Positions 27,319 to 36,273 of a stretch of 64,000 nt of DNA are shown in pieces. The stretch comes from Bacteroidia bacterium. Its GTDB lineage: Bacteria > Bacteroidota > Bacteroidia > J057. A program made the translations under genes and the position numbers. The notes under the pieces are model-generated. The model saw only the letters and a list, made by a program, of their open reading frames with translations, ran no database searches and was not told the DNA's origin. Each line of letters opens with the position of its first letter. The stretch's first letter is position 1. The stretch spans positions 8,060,001 through 8,124,000 of the forward strand of contig JAWPMV010000001.1 in the NCBI GenBank assembly GCA_033391075.1, in the 5' to 3' direction.

Positions 27319-28506
27319 ATGGAGAAAGCAGCTATAAACATCAACTTCAATAATACAGAACTAGCTTTCAAGGCCAAGTCGGATAAAGAGCTTAGAAGAA
27401 GCTATCGTCTTTTTCGCATGATCGACAATCCTTTCCTGACCAAGGTTGGTCCCAAGCTCATGATGCTCGGATTCAAATTGGGTTTGCCGATCAAAGGAAT
27501 CGTTAGAAGGACCCTATTTGATATTTTTGTGGGAGGGGAAACCCTGGAAGAAACGATACAGGTTTCTTCTTACCTGGATACGTTTGGAGTAAAGACCATT
27601 TTGGACTATTCGGTGGAAGGAGAAAAAACGGAAGAAGGTTTTGACAAGACCCTGCATGAGATCATCGAAGCGGTGAAACATGGAGGCCGAATTCAGGAAG
27701 TGGTATTTGCTGCCTGTAAGTTGACAGGATTGGCAGATATGGATTTGATGACTCGGATTCAGGCAGGCGAAAAGCTGAGTGAAGCAGAAGTAAAAGCAAA
27801 AGCACGGGTAAAGGAACGCATGGATGAATTGGCGGCTGTAGCCAAGCTTCATGATACGCCTATTTTTATAGATGCAGAGGATAGCTGGATACAGGAGTAT
27901 ATCGATGAGTTGGCGGAGGAAATGATGGAGCGTTATAATAAAGAAAAGTGCTATGTCTATACGACTGTACAATTGTATCGCCATGATAGACTGGCCTATC
28001 TAAGAGGGCTCATCAGAAGGTCGGAGGAAAAAGGCTATATCCTGGGAGTAAAATTGGTGCGAGGGGCATATATGGAAAAAGAGGCTGAACGTGCAGAGGA
28101 AATGGGGTATGAAAATCCTATTCAAGCGGATAAAGCCTCAACAGACAGAGATTATAATGCTGCACTAAAGCTCTGTGTCAACCATCTCGACCATGTAGCC
28201 ATTTGTGCAGGCACTCACAATGAGGCCAGCAGTTTATTGTTAGCTGAATTATTAGCTGAAAATGGCTATGCTCCGGATCATCCACATATTTGGTTCGCAC
28301 AATTGCTGGGAATGTCGGACAATATCTCTTTCAACCTCGCCCACAATGGTTTCAATGTTGCAAAATATCTCCCTTATGGTCCGGTCAAAGCGGTTATGCC
28401 TTATTTGATTCGACGTGCGGAGGAAAATACGTCTGTTGCGGGTCAGGCCAGTCGGGAGACTGATCTTTTGTCTAAAGAAGTGAAGCGAAGAAAAGGCTCG
28501 AAATAG
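27319..28506 (+). CDS. Proline dehydrogenase
   Basis: A 395-residue FAD enzyme oxidising proline to pyrroline-5-carboxylate at the membrane face. The TIM barrel carries IFIDAEDSWIQEY, LGVKLVRGAYMEKE, CAGTHNEASS, FAQLLGMSDNISF, KYLPYGPVKAVMPYLIRRAEENT; the last contains the conserved RRAEEN substrate-binding Arg pair. It is the monofunctional form, without the P5C dehydrogenase domain of PutA, as usual in Bacteroidota. It stands alone. Confidence 0.95.
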   Translation: MEKAAININFNNTELAFKAKSDKELRRSYRLFRMIDNPFLTKVGPKLMMLGFKLGLPIKGIVRRTLFDIFVGGETLEETIQVSSYLDTFGVKTILDYSVEGEKTEEGFDKTLHEIIEAVKHGGRIQEVVFAACKLTGLADMDLMTRIQAGEKLSEAEVKAKARVKERMDELAAVAKLHDTPIFIDAEDSWIQEYIDELAEEMMERYNKEKCYVYTTVQLYRHDRLAYLRGLIRRSEEKGYILGVKLVRGAYMEKEAERAEEMGYENPIQADKASTDRDYNAALKLCVNHLDHVAICAGTHNEASSLLLAELLAENGYAPDHPHIWFAQLLGMSDNISFNLAHNGFNVAKYLPYGPVKAVMPYLIRRAEENTSVAGQASRETDLLSKEVKRRKGSK

Positions 28507-28509
28507 TTG

Positions 28510-28583
28510 TAGGGACAGATTATAAGCTGTCCCTACTAATATTACAATATATTTCTGGTAAGGGCAGCTCATGAGCTGCCCTT
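28510..28583. terminator. Two hairpins between convergent genes (TAGGGnCAG family)
   Basis: Hairpin 1 has perfect 9-bp arms TAGGGACAG (28510-28518) and CTGTCCCTA (28527-28535). Hairpin 2 (28560-28583) is a 24-nt perfect palindrome centred on CTCATGAG. They sit between convergent proline dehydrogenase and T9SS genes. A third relative lies at 38727-38752. Confidence 0.7.
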
Positions 28584-28611
28584 ACTCATAAACTGTCTCT
28601 ACAGTGTTTCA

Positions 28612-29715
28612 TTAATTCTGTACCTGCATTTTTAGCAAGCCTAGCTTTTCGCCCAATTCCACTTTCACCAGATAAAAGCCATCGACTAGATCAGAATTAT
28701 CCATGCTGATTTCACTACTAGAAGGAAGAGCTGAGCCTTCGAAAACTGTTTTGATCACTTTCCCCTGTATATCCATTATTTCAATACGCAGTCTTTCTCC
28801 ACCGCGGCTATTGATCTCTAGCTTTGTTTGTCCACTATTGGGATTGGGAGAAAGGCGCATTTCATCTTCAGACAGAAGTTTCTCTTTTATCCCCACAGCT
28901 CCACTATTTGGGTAAGCGACAAGGAAATGGCTGGTGATAGGAGGATTGGGAGCTACCGTTGTAGTCAGGCTATTATATTGGAGGTAGGGTAGCTTCTTAC
29001 CCCTTCCGATGTAATACACATTTTCAGATTGATATTGATTATTGATAGGAAAGGCGGGACTTGCAGAACTATCGCTATAGGTCTGGACCAATCGGATCCT
29101 GATTACATCTGTGAAAGTTGCTCCATTGGGCATGATCAGGGTACCGTATCCATCGTAGATCCGATAATTGCTGCCTGTTCGATTGACTACAATTCCTCCG
29201 CCTGGATCAAAAGCACCTGCGAAATCATCACTTACAGAGTCTTGATACATCATGGGATAGGAAAAAATCACCTCCGGATCAGAATAGGGAGCATTTTGAA
29301 TAATGATATTTCCATTGGCATTGATTTCTGTACTGGCTCCCCAGTAAAGGAGTTCTCCATTTGTACCTGCACTAAAGAAGAAATTTGCACTGGCAGTGGC
29401 TCCTGGAGAGGAATTGGAACCGGCTGGGACAATATTTCCTCCGGCGAAATCTGCTCCCGGAAAAAAGCCGGATTGTGGAAGGCTACTTGCCATTTGAATG
29501 ACTGAAGTATCCCTTCCAGCTTCCTGAAGAAAGGAAAAATCCCAGCTTTGATTAGCGCCAGCTGGCCCGGGCGTAGTTACAGAATCAGAAAAGCTAATGG
29601 CAATGACGGTATCGCCAGCTCTGACATCAAAGGTGTTGGAAGAAAAAATACTTTGTGCGGGAAGGGTCAAATGCCAGATAAAAATACTGGCAATTAGGAG
29701 TAATTGCTTTTTCAT
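28612..29715 (-). CDS. Secreted protein with T9SS type A C-terminal sorting domain
   Basis: A 367-residue protein with a signal peptide (to about residue 20, LTLPAQS). The central ~260 residues are Ser/Gly/Asn-rich and beta-like with no recognised enzyme motif. The last ~80 residues (LSPNPNSGQTKLEI...IMDIQGKVIKTV...GFYLVKVELG) are a typical type IX secretion sorting domain, so the protein should cross the outer membrane and be surface-bound or released. Function is unknown. Confidence 0.85.
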   Translation of the reverse strand: MKKQLLLIASIFIWHLTLPAQSIFSSNTFDVRAGDTVIAISFSDSVTTPGPAGANQSWDFSFLQEAGRDTSVIQMASSLPQSGFFPGADFAGGNIVPAGSNSSPGATASANFFFSAGTNGELLYWGASTEINANGNIIIQNAPYSDPEVIFSYPMMYQDSVSDDFAGAFDPGGGIVVNRTGSNYRIYDGYGTLIMPNGATFTDVIRIRLVQTYSDSSASPAFPINNQYQSENVYYIGRGKKLPYLQYNSLTTTVAPNPPITSHFLVAYPNSGAVGIKEKLLSEDEMRLSPNPNSGQTKLEINSRGGERLRIEIMDIQGKVIKTVFEGSALPSSSEISMDNSDLVDGFYLVKVELGEKLGLLKMQVQN

Positions 29716-29889
29716 AGTTATGCATTAAAATGTGGATTGTAAAGCTACAAGTCCACCTGAAAAATCAAAAATAATGCATAAAAAAGACCGCCGAAGCGAT
29801 CTTATTTGCCTCAATGAAGGCCTTTGCAGCTAAATTTCATGGGAGAACCAAGGTGCTGGATCGGTGCATTCCTGATTCTATAAAATTTC

Positions 29890-30519
29890 TTACAGTTGCT
29901 TGCAGATAAGAGTTAATACCTCAGACTGCTCGTAGTTATCGGTTTCTAGCTGCAGTTTATTCCCTTGAGTAGTGAACTTTGCCGCTACCTTTTGTTCATC
30001 TGTTCCTGCCATAACTTGCATACCTTTAGGTGAAGTAAGACGAAGACTCTCAGTCTCATTGTCTAGTAAATATGCTTCTCCACCTGGGCGGATATATCCG
30101 GAAGCATAATCCAGGCTGATGTCAGCGGGATTACCACCGGGATAAACGATAAATTCATAAGAGATCTCCCTGCGATCATTGCTCTGTGGGATGTGAACGA
30201 TCAGGTCGATGTTGAAGTAGAGGTTTTCATAAACCACTTTGTTGATGCTATTTCCACGAGTGTTCATAGCAACTTCTTCATTCGCCTCATTCAAACCGTA
30301 GATGCGTGTGTCCTGATCTGCATTGGAAAATACCATGGCTTGCTTGTTGAACATGATGTTGTGCTTCTCAACTGAAAAATCCAGTAATGAGAAAAGACCA
30401 CCATAAAAGAAAGCAGGTCCTTCAACTACATTTCTTGTAGGTTGCTTGTCTGAAGCGATCAAACCAAAGCTGAGGCTCAGTGCTAGCAAGAATACGAAAG
30501 AGGTTTTAAAGAATGCCAT
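29890..30519 (-). CDS. Secreted protein resembling a stand-alone DUF7948-type domain
   Basis: A 209-residue protein with a signal peptide (MAFFKTSFVFLLALSLSFGLIAS). The segments VVYENLYFNIDLIVH, YEFIVYPGGNPADISLDYAS and YIRPGGEAYL match the V-x-YENLYPGIDLV / EYDFVVxPGxDPxxI pattern found at the N-terminus of large SBBP/gliding-associated secreted proteins (DUF7948, named from memory). Here only that domain is present, with no repeats or sorting domain. Function is unknown. Confidence 0.7.
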   Translation of the reverse strand: MAFFKTSFVFLLALSLSFGLIASDKQPTRNVVEGPAFFYGGLFSLLDFSVEKHNIMFNKQAMVFSNADQDTRIYGLNEANEEVAMNTRGNSINKVVYENLYFNIDLIVHIPQSNDRREISYEFIVYPGGNPADISLDYASGYIRPGGEAYLLDNETESLRLTSPKGMQVMAGTDEQKVAAKFTTQGNKLQLETDNYEQSEVLTLICKQL

Positions 30520-30827
30520 GATAACAGTTTAGAATAAAGTTTACTGTGTTCGTTTTGTTTGTTATTCAAATAAACGCAAGAATAAGGCAAATAAGTATGC
30601 ATTCAGGCTAAGAGGTAGGAAATACAGTATTAGCGGGCAAAAATCTGTATGAACGGGGCAAATGAAAAGGCCCGTTTTGTGGAAAACAGGCCTTTTTTGA
30701 TCTATTACGAAGAATCGTAGTGCTTGATATACAATACGTTAGGTTCTGGATGTAAGCTTTGGGTAGAATATTAGTATTTTTTATTTAATAGTTTTTCTGC
30801 CCAAAACATCCTGACTATCAGAAGGAT
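30520..30827. other. Intergenic region with one strong hairpin
   Basis: A 308-bp gap between two minus-strand genes. The one notable structure is a hairpin at 30665-30697 (AAAAGGCC-GTTTT stem with GTGG loop and one mismatch). It is followed by six Ts on the plus strand and four on the minus strand, and probably ends the metallo-hydrolase transcript coming from the right. Confidence 0.6.
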
Positions 30828-31733
30828 TTATTTGCTCAATTCTTCATAAGCTGCGCGTAGTGGACGCTCGATTCCTCTACTGTCATATCCTTCTGTTCCG
30901 GGGATCTCTGTGTTTTTTAGCACTTCTTCCACGGACTTTCCAGCAGCGATTTCTTTATTCACAAAATCCAGGACTTTCGTCAGGTAATCTCTTTTTTCTG
31001 CCAGAGCAGTTGCATCTCCTACAATGTCTTCAGGATTATTGGCGTGTCCCCAAACGAAAATGGTTTCCTTGCTATAGTGTTTAATGATGCCTTCCATCAC
31101 TTCAATCCAACCCTGTATACTTGCTCCCGAACTGGTGTCGACGTATGGATGCCTTTTCCGGAACAGCAGATCACCCAAATGAGCGATATTTGCATTCTCA
31201 AAGTGAACGACGGAATCTCCATCTGTATGGGCAGAACCAAAGTATTTCAGGCTGATGGTTTCTTCGCCGACTTTGCCAGACCAACTTTCGGTATAGGTAG
31301 TATTGGGGAAAAGCTGGGAATCCATTTGATTCCTGTTTTCCGCTACCCTCATCTGATTCTTTTTACTATTCTCATGCGCTACTATGGTATCTACCATGCC
31401 TTTGAAAGCGAAATTGCCCGCACTGTGATCCCCATGATGGTGAGTATTTACCAGAAGGTCTATCTTTCTATCCGTAGTCTTCCGCAATTCTCCGATCAGC
31501 TTTTTGGCAGAAGCCGGAAATTGAGTGTCTACCACAGCGATGCCATTGTCGGTCAGGTACCAGGCGATCGTTCCTCCTCTATCTGTAAATATTCCTACAT
31601 TATTCCTTAGGGGACGCATGACATGTTCCTGATTTTGCAGAAAGCTTTTGGCCATGAAATCCTGCCAGGGAGCGAGGCTTGCTCCTAATCCCAGAGCGGA
31701 AGCTTTGATAAATTTTCTGCGAGAGCTGTTCAT
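30828..31733 (-). CDS. MBL-fold metallo-hydrolase with Tat-type signal
   Basis: A 301-residue exported metallo-beta-lactamase-fold protein. The N-terminus (NSSRRKFIKASALGLGASLA) is a Tat-like signal with the twin Arg. Metal ligands: H98-x-H100-x-D102-H103 (NTHHHGDHSAGN), a His in FGSAHTDGDS, Asp in IAHLGDLLF and His in FVWGHAN. The HTDGDSVV strand is typical of subclass B3-like and quinoprotein-relay/SoxH-like hydrolases. The substrate cannot be called; a beta-lactamase role is not implied. Confidence 0.88.
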   Translation of the reverse strand: MNSSRRKFIKASALGLGASLAPWQDFMAKSFLQNQEHVMRPLRNNVGIFTDRGGTIAWYLTDNGIAVVDTQFPASAKKLIGELRKTTDRKIDLLVNTHHHGDHSAGNFAFKGMVDTIVAHENSKKNQMRVAENRNQMDSQLFPNTTYTESWSGKVGEETISLKYFGSAHTDGDSVVHFENANIAHLGDLLFRKRHPYVDTSSGASIQGWIEVMEGIIKHYSKETIFVWGHANNPEDIVGDATALAEKRDYLTKVLDFVNKEIAAGKSVEEVLKNTEIPGTEGYDSRGIERPLRAAYEELSK

Positions 31734-31851
31734 AATAAGCGTGTGATTTATGATTTGAAATTAGGCTAAAAGAGGAATCATTATTTAGACAGTGTAAAGA
31801 GAATCTTTATTTCCCCCAGCATTTGTCAACTACTATACAAGCTTTATTTTC

Positions 31852-32610
31852 CTATTTATGTTTTTCGAAGGATTTGAGTTTGTCAGCGCTATCTGTCAGG
31901 CTCGATTCTTTGGTCCATTCATATTCAAGTCCTTCCTTTAGATCACTTTCCCATCCTTTATAATAGAGGTCTTTCATAAGAGCGATGGTTTGTCCGCTAT
32001 TTGCCAGGATTGATTCGCAAAGGGCATCAACGGTATTTCGCAACTCTGTCGCTGGAACGGCCTGGTTAATGAGACCTATACGAGCTGCTTCTGTACCGGA
32101 TATGGGTTTCGCGGTAAAAGAAAGCTCCATAGCCTTGAGTCTGCCAATCAGTCGGGCCAATCTTTGTGTCATGCCCCATTTAGGTGCGATTCCCCATTTT
32201 GCATGCGTATCTCCGATTTTAGTATCCTCAGCTGCTATCACCATATCAAAGGCCATCATAAGTTCAAGAGCTCCGGTAAAACAGTACCCATGTACTTCAG
32301 CTATACACACCTGAGACATACTTTGCAGACAATCGATAAAATCCTTGCCATCCTGCATCACAGTTGCCTGGGTGAATTGACCATGCTCAATTCCCGCTCT
32401 GAGGGCTTTTAGGTCAACTCCCGCTGACCAGGCCCTTCCTTCTCCAGCAAGGATAAAGATCCGGGCTTCCTGATCCTGAGCCACCTCCTGGGCGACTGCT
32501 TTTAGTTCTTTAATAAGATTGGGACTTAAAGCATTGAGAACATCAGGACGATTGAGAGATACCCGAACGATAGGACCTGACTTATTTACCAGAATATCTT
32601 GATATGACAT
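31852..32610 (-). CDS. Enoyl-CoA hydratase/isomerase (crotonase) family protein
   Basis: A 252-residue crotonase-fold enzyme. The oxyanion-hole segment (GEGRAWSAGVDLKAL) and the first catalytic Glu116 (TGALELMM) are present. Where the second Glu of classic hydratases stands, this protein has GDTHAKWGIAPKWG, with His136 aligned to it. The DTHAKWG variant is common in EchA-like paralogues, whose reaction is often unknown. It acts on acyl-CoA in the cytoplasm. No fatty-acid gene cluster surrounds it. Confidence 0.88.
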   Translation of the reverse strand: MSYQDILVNKSGPIVRVSLNRPDVLNALSPNLIKELKAVAQEVAQDQEARIFILAGEGRAWSAGVDLKALRAGIEHGQFTQATVMQDGKDFIDCLQSMSQVCIAEVHGYCFTGALELMMAFDMVIAAEDTKIGDTHAKWGIAPKWGMTQRLARLIGRLKAMELSFTAKPISGTEAARIGLINQAVPATELRNTVDALCESILANSGQTIALMKDLYYKGWESDLKEGLEYEWTKESSLTDSADKLKSFEKHK

Positions 32611-32716
32611 ACAATTTTTTTAGCAAAATAAGGATTATTGTTAAGAGGGACAGACTTTGAATACATGAATAATTTATTCGTCTTATATTACAGATAGCGT
32701 ATATAAATTCTCCGGC

Positions 32717-34618
32717 ATGATACGAAGACTCCAGGCTTACTTTGGACTACTTGGAATTCTATTTCTTTTACATCCATTTCCTAAACTTTCTGCTCAGGAT
32801 AAGCAAGAAACAGATAGCTTGATAGCTGTCCTGAATACGCTGCCAGAAGATACAAGCCGAATCCCTGTTTTGATCAATCTTTGGCGAAGCTTTGCCTATA
32901 ATGATGTTGAGAAAGCGAAATCCTATGCATCCCAAATCCTGGAACTTTCTTCCAAAGCCGACTTCAAAAAAGGAATTGCAACGGGCCATTTAAGATTGGG
33001 AACCAGTCATGGAATAGATGGATTTGAGGACAAAGCACGAGAAGAATACCTGAAAGCTTTGGCAATTTATCGCTCTCCGGAAATCAATGATTCTGTCCAG
33101 CAGGCGGTTCTCTTATTTAATATTGGGCTTGGTTATAAATCTTCCGGGGACTACGATAGTACCCTTATTTACCTGGAGCGAGCAAGGAAAATATTTGAGA
33201 GAAAGGGAAGTCCCAGGCAGAAAGGAGCAATTTATGATGGTTTGAGTGGGGTTTATTATGAGCAAGGAGACTATGATGCCTGTATTGAAAATGCCTTGTT
33301 AGCGGTTGAAATTTTTGAAGAAGCTGGAGAAAATATTCGACTGGCGGACTCCCAACATAAGATTGGACAGGCTTCTTCTGCCATTGGGAATTATTCGGAA
33401 GCCCTTAAATATTTCAAAACTAGCCGAAAAATTTATCGAGAGAACCATGATAAACAGTATGAAGCATTTGCCTTAAAAGACATAGGGTTTACCTATGACC
33501 ACATGGACATGGAAGATTCTGCACTCCATTATTATGAATTGCTGTATGAGATTGCAGAGGAGGTAGGGAGTAAAGAAATGCTGGCTGAGGCCCTGATCGC
33601 TATATCGGGAGAATATTTTGACAGGAAACAATACGAGAAGGCCAGACCTTTATTTAAAGAAGCAATAGCAGCTAGTGAGGAAATCGGCAAGACCACTATC
33701 CTTATTCCTGCCCTGGAAAATTATGGCCTGCTACTTTATAAGACCAATGAGTTCGCGGCGGCAGAAAGCTACTTTTTGCGGGCGAAGGAGTTGGCTCAAA
33801 AAGGAAATTACCTGCATTATCAGACCTCTGTTGAGCAGGAATTGGCCGTCTTATATAAAAACTGGAACAAGCCCAATCAGGCTATCATCCATTTCTTTGC
33901 GCATCAGGATCTCAAGGATAGTATGCTTAATCTTGAGACTAATTCAAAGATTGCCGAACTACAAACACTTTATGAATCGGAGAAAAAGGATCGTGAAATC
34001 GAACGCCAGGAAAGTGAAATCCAGATTCTGCAGCAAGAGGCTGAAATAGATGCCCTCAATCAGAAAATGCTGATAGGCGGAATCCTTTTAAGCCTATTGC
34101 TCATGGCAGCTATATATTTTGCGTATAGACAAAAGATTCAACGAGAACAGCTGATTCATGAACAGGAAAAGAAAGCTTACGAACAGGAACTCCTGTTCCA
34201 AAAGAAAGAATTGGCTACTCATACCTTGCATTTGGTACAAAAGAGCGATCTACTGGAAGAATTGAAAGGACAATTGGAATCTACCCGAAAAGGGAGTGAT
34301 GATTCTAAAAGAGAGTTGGGCCAAATGATCCAGTTGATCAAATCAGATAAAATCGTCGAGCAGGACTGGCAAAACTTCAAAAGCTATTTTGATCGGGTTC
34401 ACCTGAATTTTGAAGAAAAGATGCGTAGCCTTTCAGAAGGCCTTAGCCAAAATGAATATCGGCTCGCTGCCCTCATGAAGATGGACCTTTCCACCAAAGA
34501 AATCGCTGGTGTATTGAATATTTCTCCTGATAGTGTGCACAAAAGTCGATACCGTTTGAAAAAGCGTTTGGAGCTGGAAGCAGAGGATAACCTACGGGAC
34601 TTTATTCTACGACTATAG
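32717..34618 (+). CDS. Membrane-spanning TPR protein with C-terminal HTH (one-component sensor-regulator type)
   Basis: A 633-residue protein: signal peptide (to ~SAQ), 8-10 TPR repeats in the periplasm (about 45-410), a coiled coil, a transmembrane helix (about 454-471, GGILLSLLLMAAIYFAY), a cytoplasmic coiled coil and a C-terminal LuxR-like helix-turn-helix (LSQNEYRLAALMKMDLSTKE...NISPDSVHKSRYRLKKRL). This design, sensing outside and binding DNA inside without phosphotransfer, recurs in Bacteroidota. It is monocistronic; targets are unknown. Confidence 0.85.
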   Translation: MIRRLQAYFGLLGILFLLHPFPKLSAQDKQETDSLIAVLNTLPEDTSRIPVLINLWRSFAYNDVEKAKSYASQILELSSKADFKKGIATGHLRLGTSHGIDGFEDKAREEYLKALAIYRSPEINDSVQQAVLLFNIGLGYKSSGDYDSTLIYLERARKIFERKGSPRQKGAIYDGLSGVYYEQGDYDACIENALLAVEIFEEAGENIRLADSQHKIGQASSAIGNYSEALKYFKTSRKIYRENHDKQYEAFALKDIGFTYDHMDMEDSALHYYELLYEIAEEVGSKEMLAEALIAISGEYFDRKQYEKARPLFKEAIAASEEIGKTTILIPALENYGLLLYKTNEFAAAESYFLRAKELAQKGNYLHYQTSVEQELAVLYKNWNKPNQAIIHFFAHQDLKDSMLNLETNSKIAELQTLYESEKKDREIERQESEIQILQQEAEIDALNQKMLIGGILLSLLLMAAIYFAYRQKIQREQLIHEQEKKAYEQELLFQKKELATHTLHLVQKSDLLEELKGQLESTRKGSDDSKRELGQMIQLIKSDKIVEQDWQNFKSYFDRVHLNFEEKMRSLSEGLSQNEYRLAALMKMDLSTKEIAGVLNISPDSVHKSRYRLKKRLELEAEDNLRDFILRL

Positions 34619-34639
34619 GCGACGATAAAAATCGTCGCC
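34618..34639 (+). terminator. Hairpin at the stop codon of the TPR-HTH gene
   Basis: A perfect 9-bp stem (GGCGACGAT at 34618-34626, ATCGTCGCC at 34631-34639) with an AAAA loop begins on the last base of the stop codon. A second hairpin (AGGCCAG with CTGGCCT) follows. Neither has a T run, so this may protect the 3' end more than terminate. Confidence 0.55.
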
Positions 34640-34685
34640 ATTGCAAGGCCAGACAGCACGACTGGCCTACCTACCAAAAAAGTCC

Positions 34686-35747
34686 CTAGTATATCCAGAG
34701 TTTCTCTGACAGGAGTGCTTTACCATCTGCAAAAACATTGACCAGGTAAATGCCTCCCGGAAGCTCAAGATTATACTCCCAAACCCATGTGCCGGTATCC
34801 GGATTTTGCTCCTCAAACTCATACAATCTATTCCCCAATAGATCATACACTTCCATTTGTAATGGCACTTTTCGATCCAGATCCAGAAACAGTCTGATTT
34901 TATCTTCGCTGGGATTTTGTAAACGTGGATTCCATTTCTGTAGCAAATCATCTTCTACAAACTCTATGGAAGTTGAAGAACCTGAGGTGATCCATTCGAC
35001 CGCATTCTTCATAAACTGTGCAAAATCGGTATTGCCTTCAAAATCACTGCGGTTATGTCCGAGAGAAGTGTAAAAGGCCCGGCCACCTCCTGGCAATTCC
35101 CGATAATGGGCCGTCATCCTTGCGGCATCATAGGAATTGTTTCCCGTTTGGCCAACCTTGAGTAAGGTGGTAAAGTCCGAACTCAGGTATCCATTTTCCC
35201 AATAGTAATATTCCTCCGGCTTGTTCCAGGGATTGGAGAGCATGCGGCTGAAAATATTGCCCGTCTCTTCGAAAGTCATACTTCCCTGATAATTATTGGC
35301 AGTATGATTAGGTGAATTTTGGACACTGGCTCCACATACCGTTTCTGCATACCAATCCCAGGTCCCGCGCGCCGAACCATTTGCAGATGAATGCCGGTAA
35401 GTATCACTGGCTGCATGGATGCCCAGATAGCTACCTCCATTGTTGATATACTGTTCGAAATTTGATCGTTGGCTTTCGCTCAAGCCCTGGTTTCCAGAAG
35501 TATTGGAAAATATGACCAGGTCAAATCTTTCAAGATTGCTCAAGCTGTTGAATTCTGATCCATCCGAATCCTGCACGAGACTCATGCCCAATTGACTAGC
35601 TATACTTTGAAATAGCGTCTGGCTGGGTTGTGCAGTATTATGGTTAAATCCCGTGGTTTCCGTGTAGTGCAGAATCTCTCCATTTTGAGAGAAGAGCGGA
35701 AAGGGCAGAATGAATAAAAAAATAAACGCAAGTTCTTTAAAATACAT
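34686..35747 (-). CDS. Secreted ThuA-domain protein with T9SS sorting domain
   Basis: A 353-residue protein with a signal peptide (to FSQ, ~residue 20). Residues ~22-250 are a ThuA (trehalose utilisation, class I glutamine amidotransferase-like) fold: TETTGFNHNT, DLVIFSNTSG, GGSYLGIHAASDTYRHSS, FYTSLGHNRSDF and FAQFMKNAVEWI. The last ~75 residues (NPRLQNPSEDKIRLFL...EVYDLLGNRLYEF...PGGIYLVNVF) are a T9SS-type sorting domain. Such proteins occur with polysaccharide-degrading systems, but none is adjacent. Confidence 0.9.
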   Translation of the reverse strand: MYFKELAFIFLFILPFPLFSQNGEILHYTETTGFNHNTAQPSQTLFQSIASQLGMSLVQDSDGSEFNSLSNLERFDLVIFSNTSGNQGLSESQRSNFEQYINNGGSYLGIHAASDTYRHSSANGSARGTWDWYAETVCGASVQNSPNHTANNYQGSMTFEETGNIFSRMLSNPWNKPEEYYYWENGYLSSDFTTLLKVGQTGNNSYDAARMTAHYRELPGGGRAFYTSLGHNRSDFEGNTDFAQFMKNAVEWITSGSSTSIEFVEDDLLQKWNPRLQNPSEDKIRLFLDLDRKVPLQMEVYDLLGNRLYEFEEQNPDTGTWVWEYNLELPGGIYLVNVFADGKALLSEKLWIY

Positions 35748-36273
35748 AAAGTATTATTAGGTGAAACATAAAAAACGGGGGTATTCCTTGAGGAGAATCA
35801 ACGGTATCAGTCCTTGCCTTATTGCTGTACTTGGTAGGTAAAAAAAGGGAGTTTTATGCTTGGGGTTATAGCAAATCCCTCAGCGATTTATTGCTGTATT
35901 AGTGGGTGCGATACGTAGTGGGGGGATATACTTGATCGGACGATTCAAAGGTAGAAAATCTTATTTAACTTCCTACAAATTTTTTAATTATTTACTTTTT
36001 TGGAATAAAATTTCTCCCTAAACGCTTGCTAAACAGTAGCTTAAAAATGGAAATTTTTTTGGGATTTTTTGCCAAAATTCATGTCCACCCGGAGAATTGC
36101 GCTCTTAGATTTTAATCTCTCATCTATTCCCTGGTTTTCTGATTTATTGACCAATTGCGATAGGAAAATCAAGAAATTTGAGCTTGTCCAGAATTTGTCC
36201 AGACCGCTTTTTTCCTTCTTAGGAGCTAATTAACGTGTATTGAGGCATAAGCAATCACATATAATTATGCCCT
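35748..36273. other. Intergenic region upstream of the CDC-like gene
   Basis: A 526-bp gap between divergent genes and AT-rich. It holds no gene. A direct repeat TTGTCCAGA occurs at 36184-36192 and 36195-36203, start-to-start 11 bp (one helical turn), about 80 bp before the cytolysin-like gene. This could be a regulator-binding site. Confidence 0.5.
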
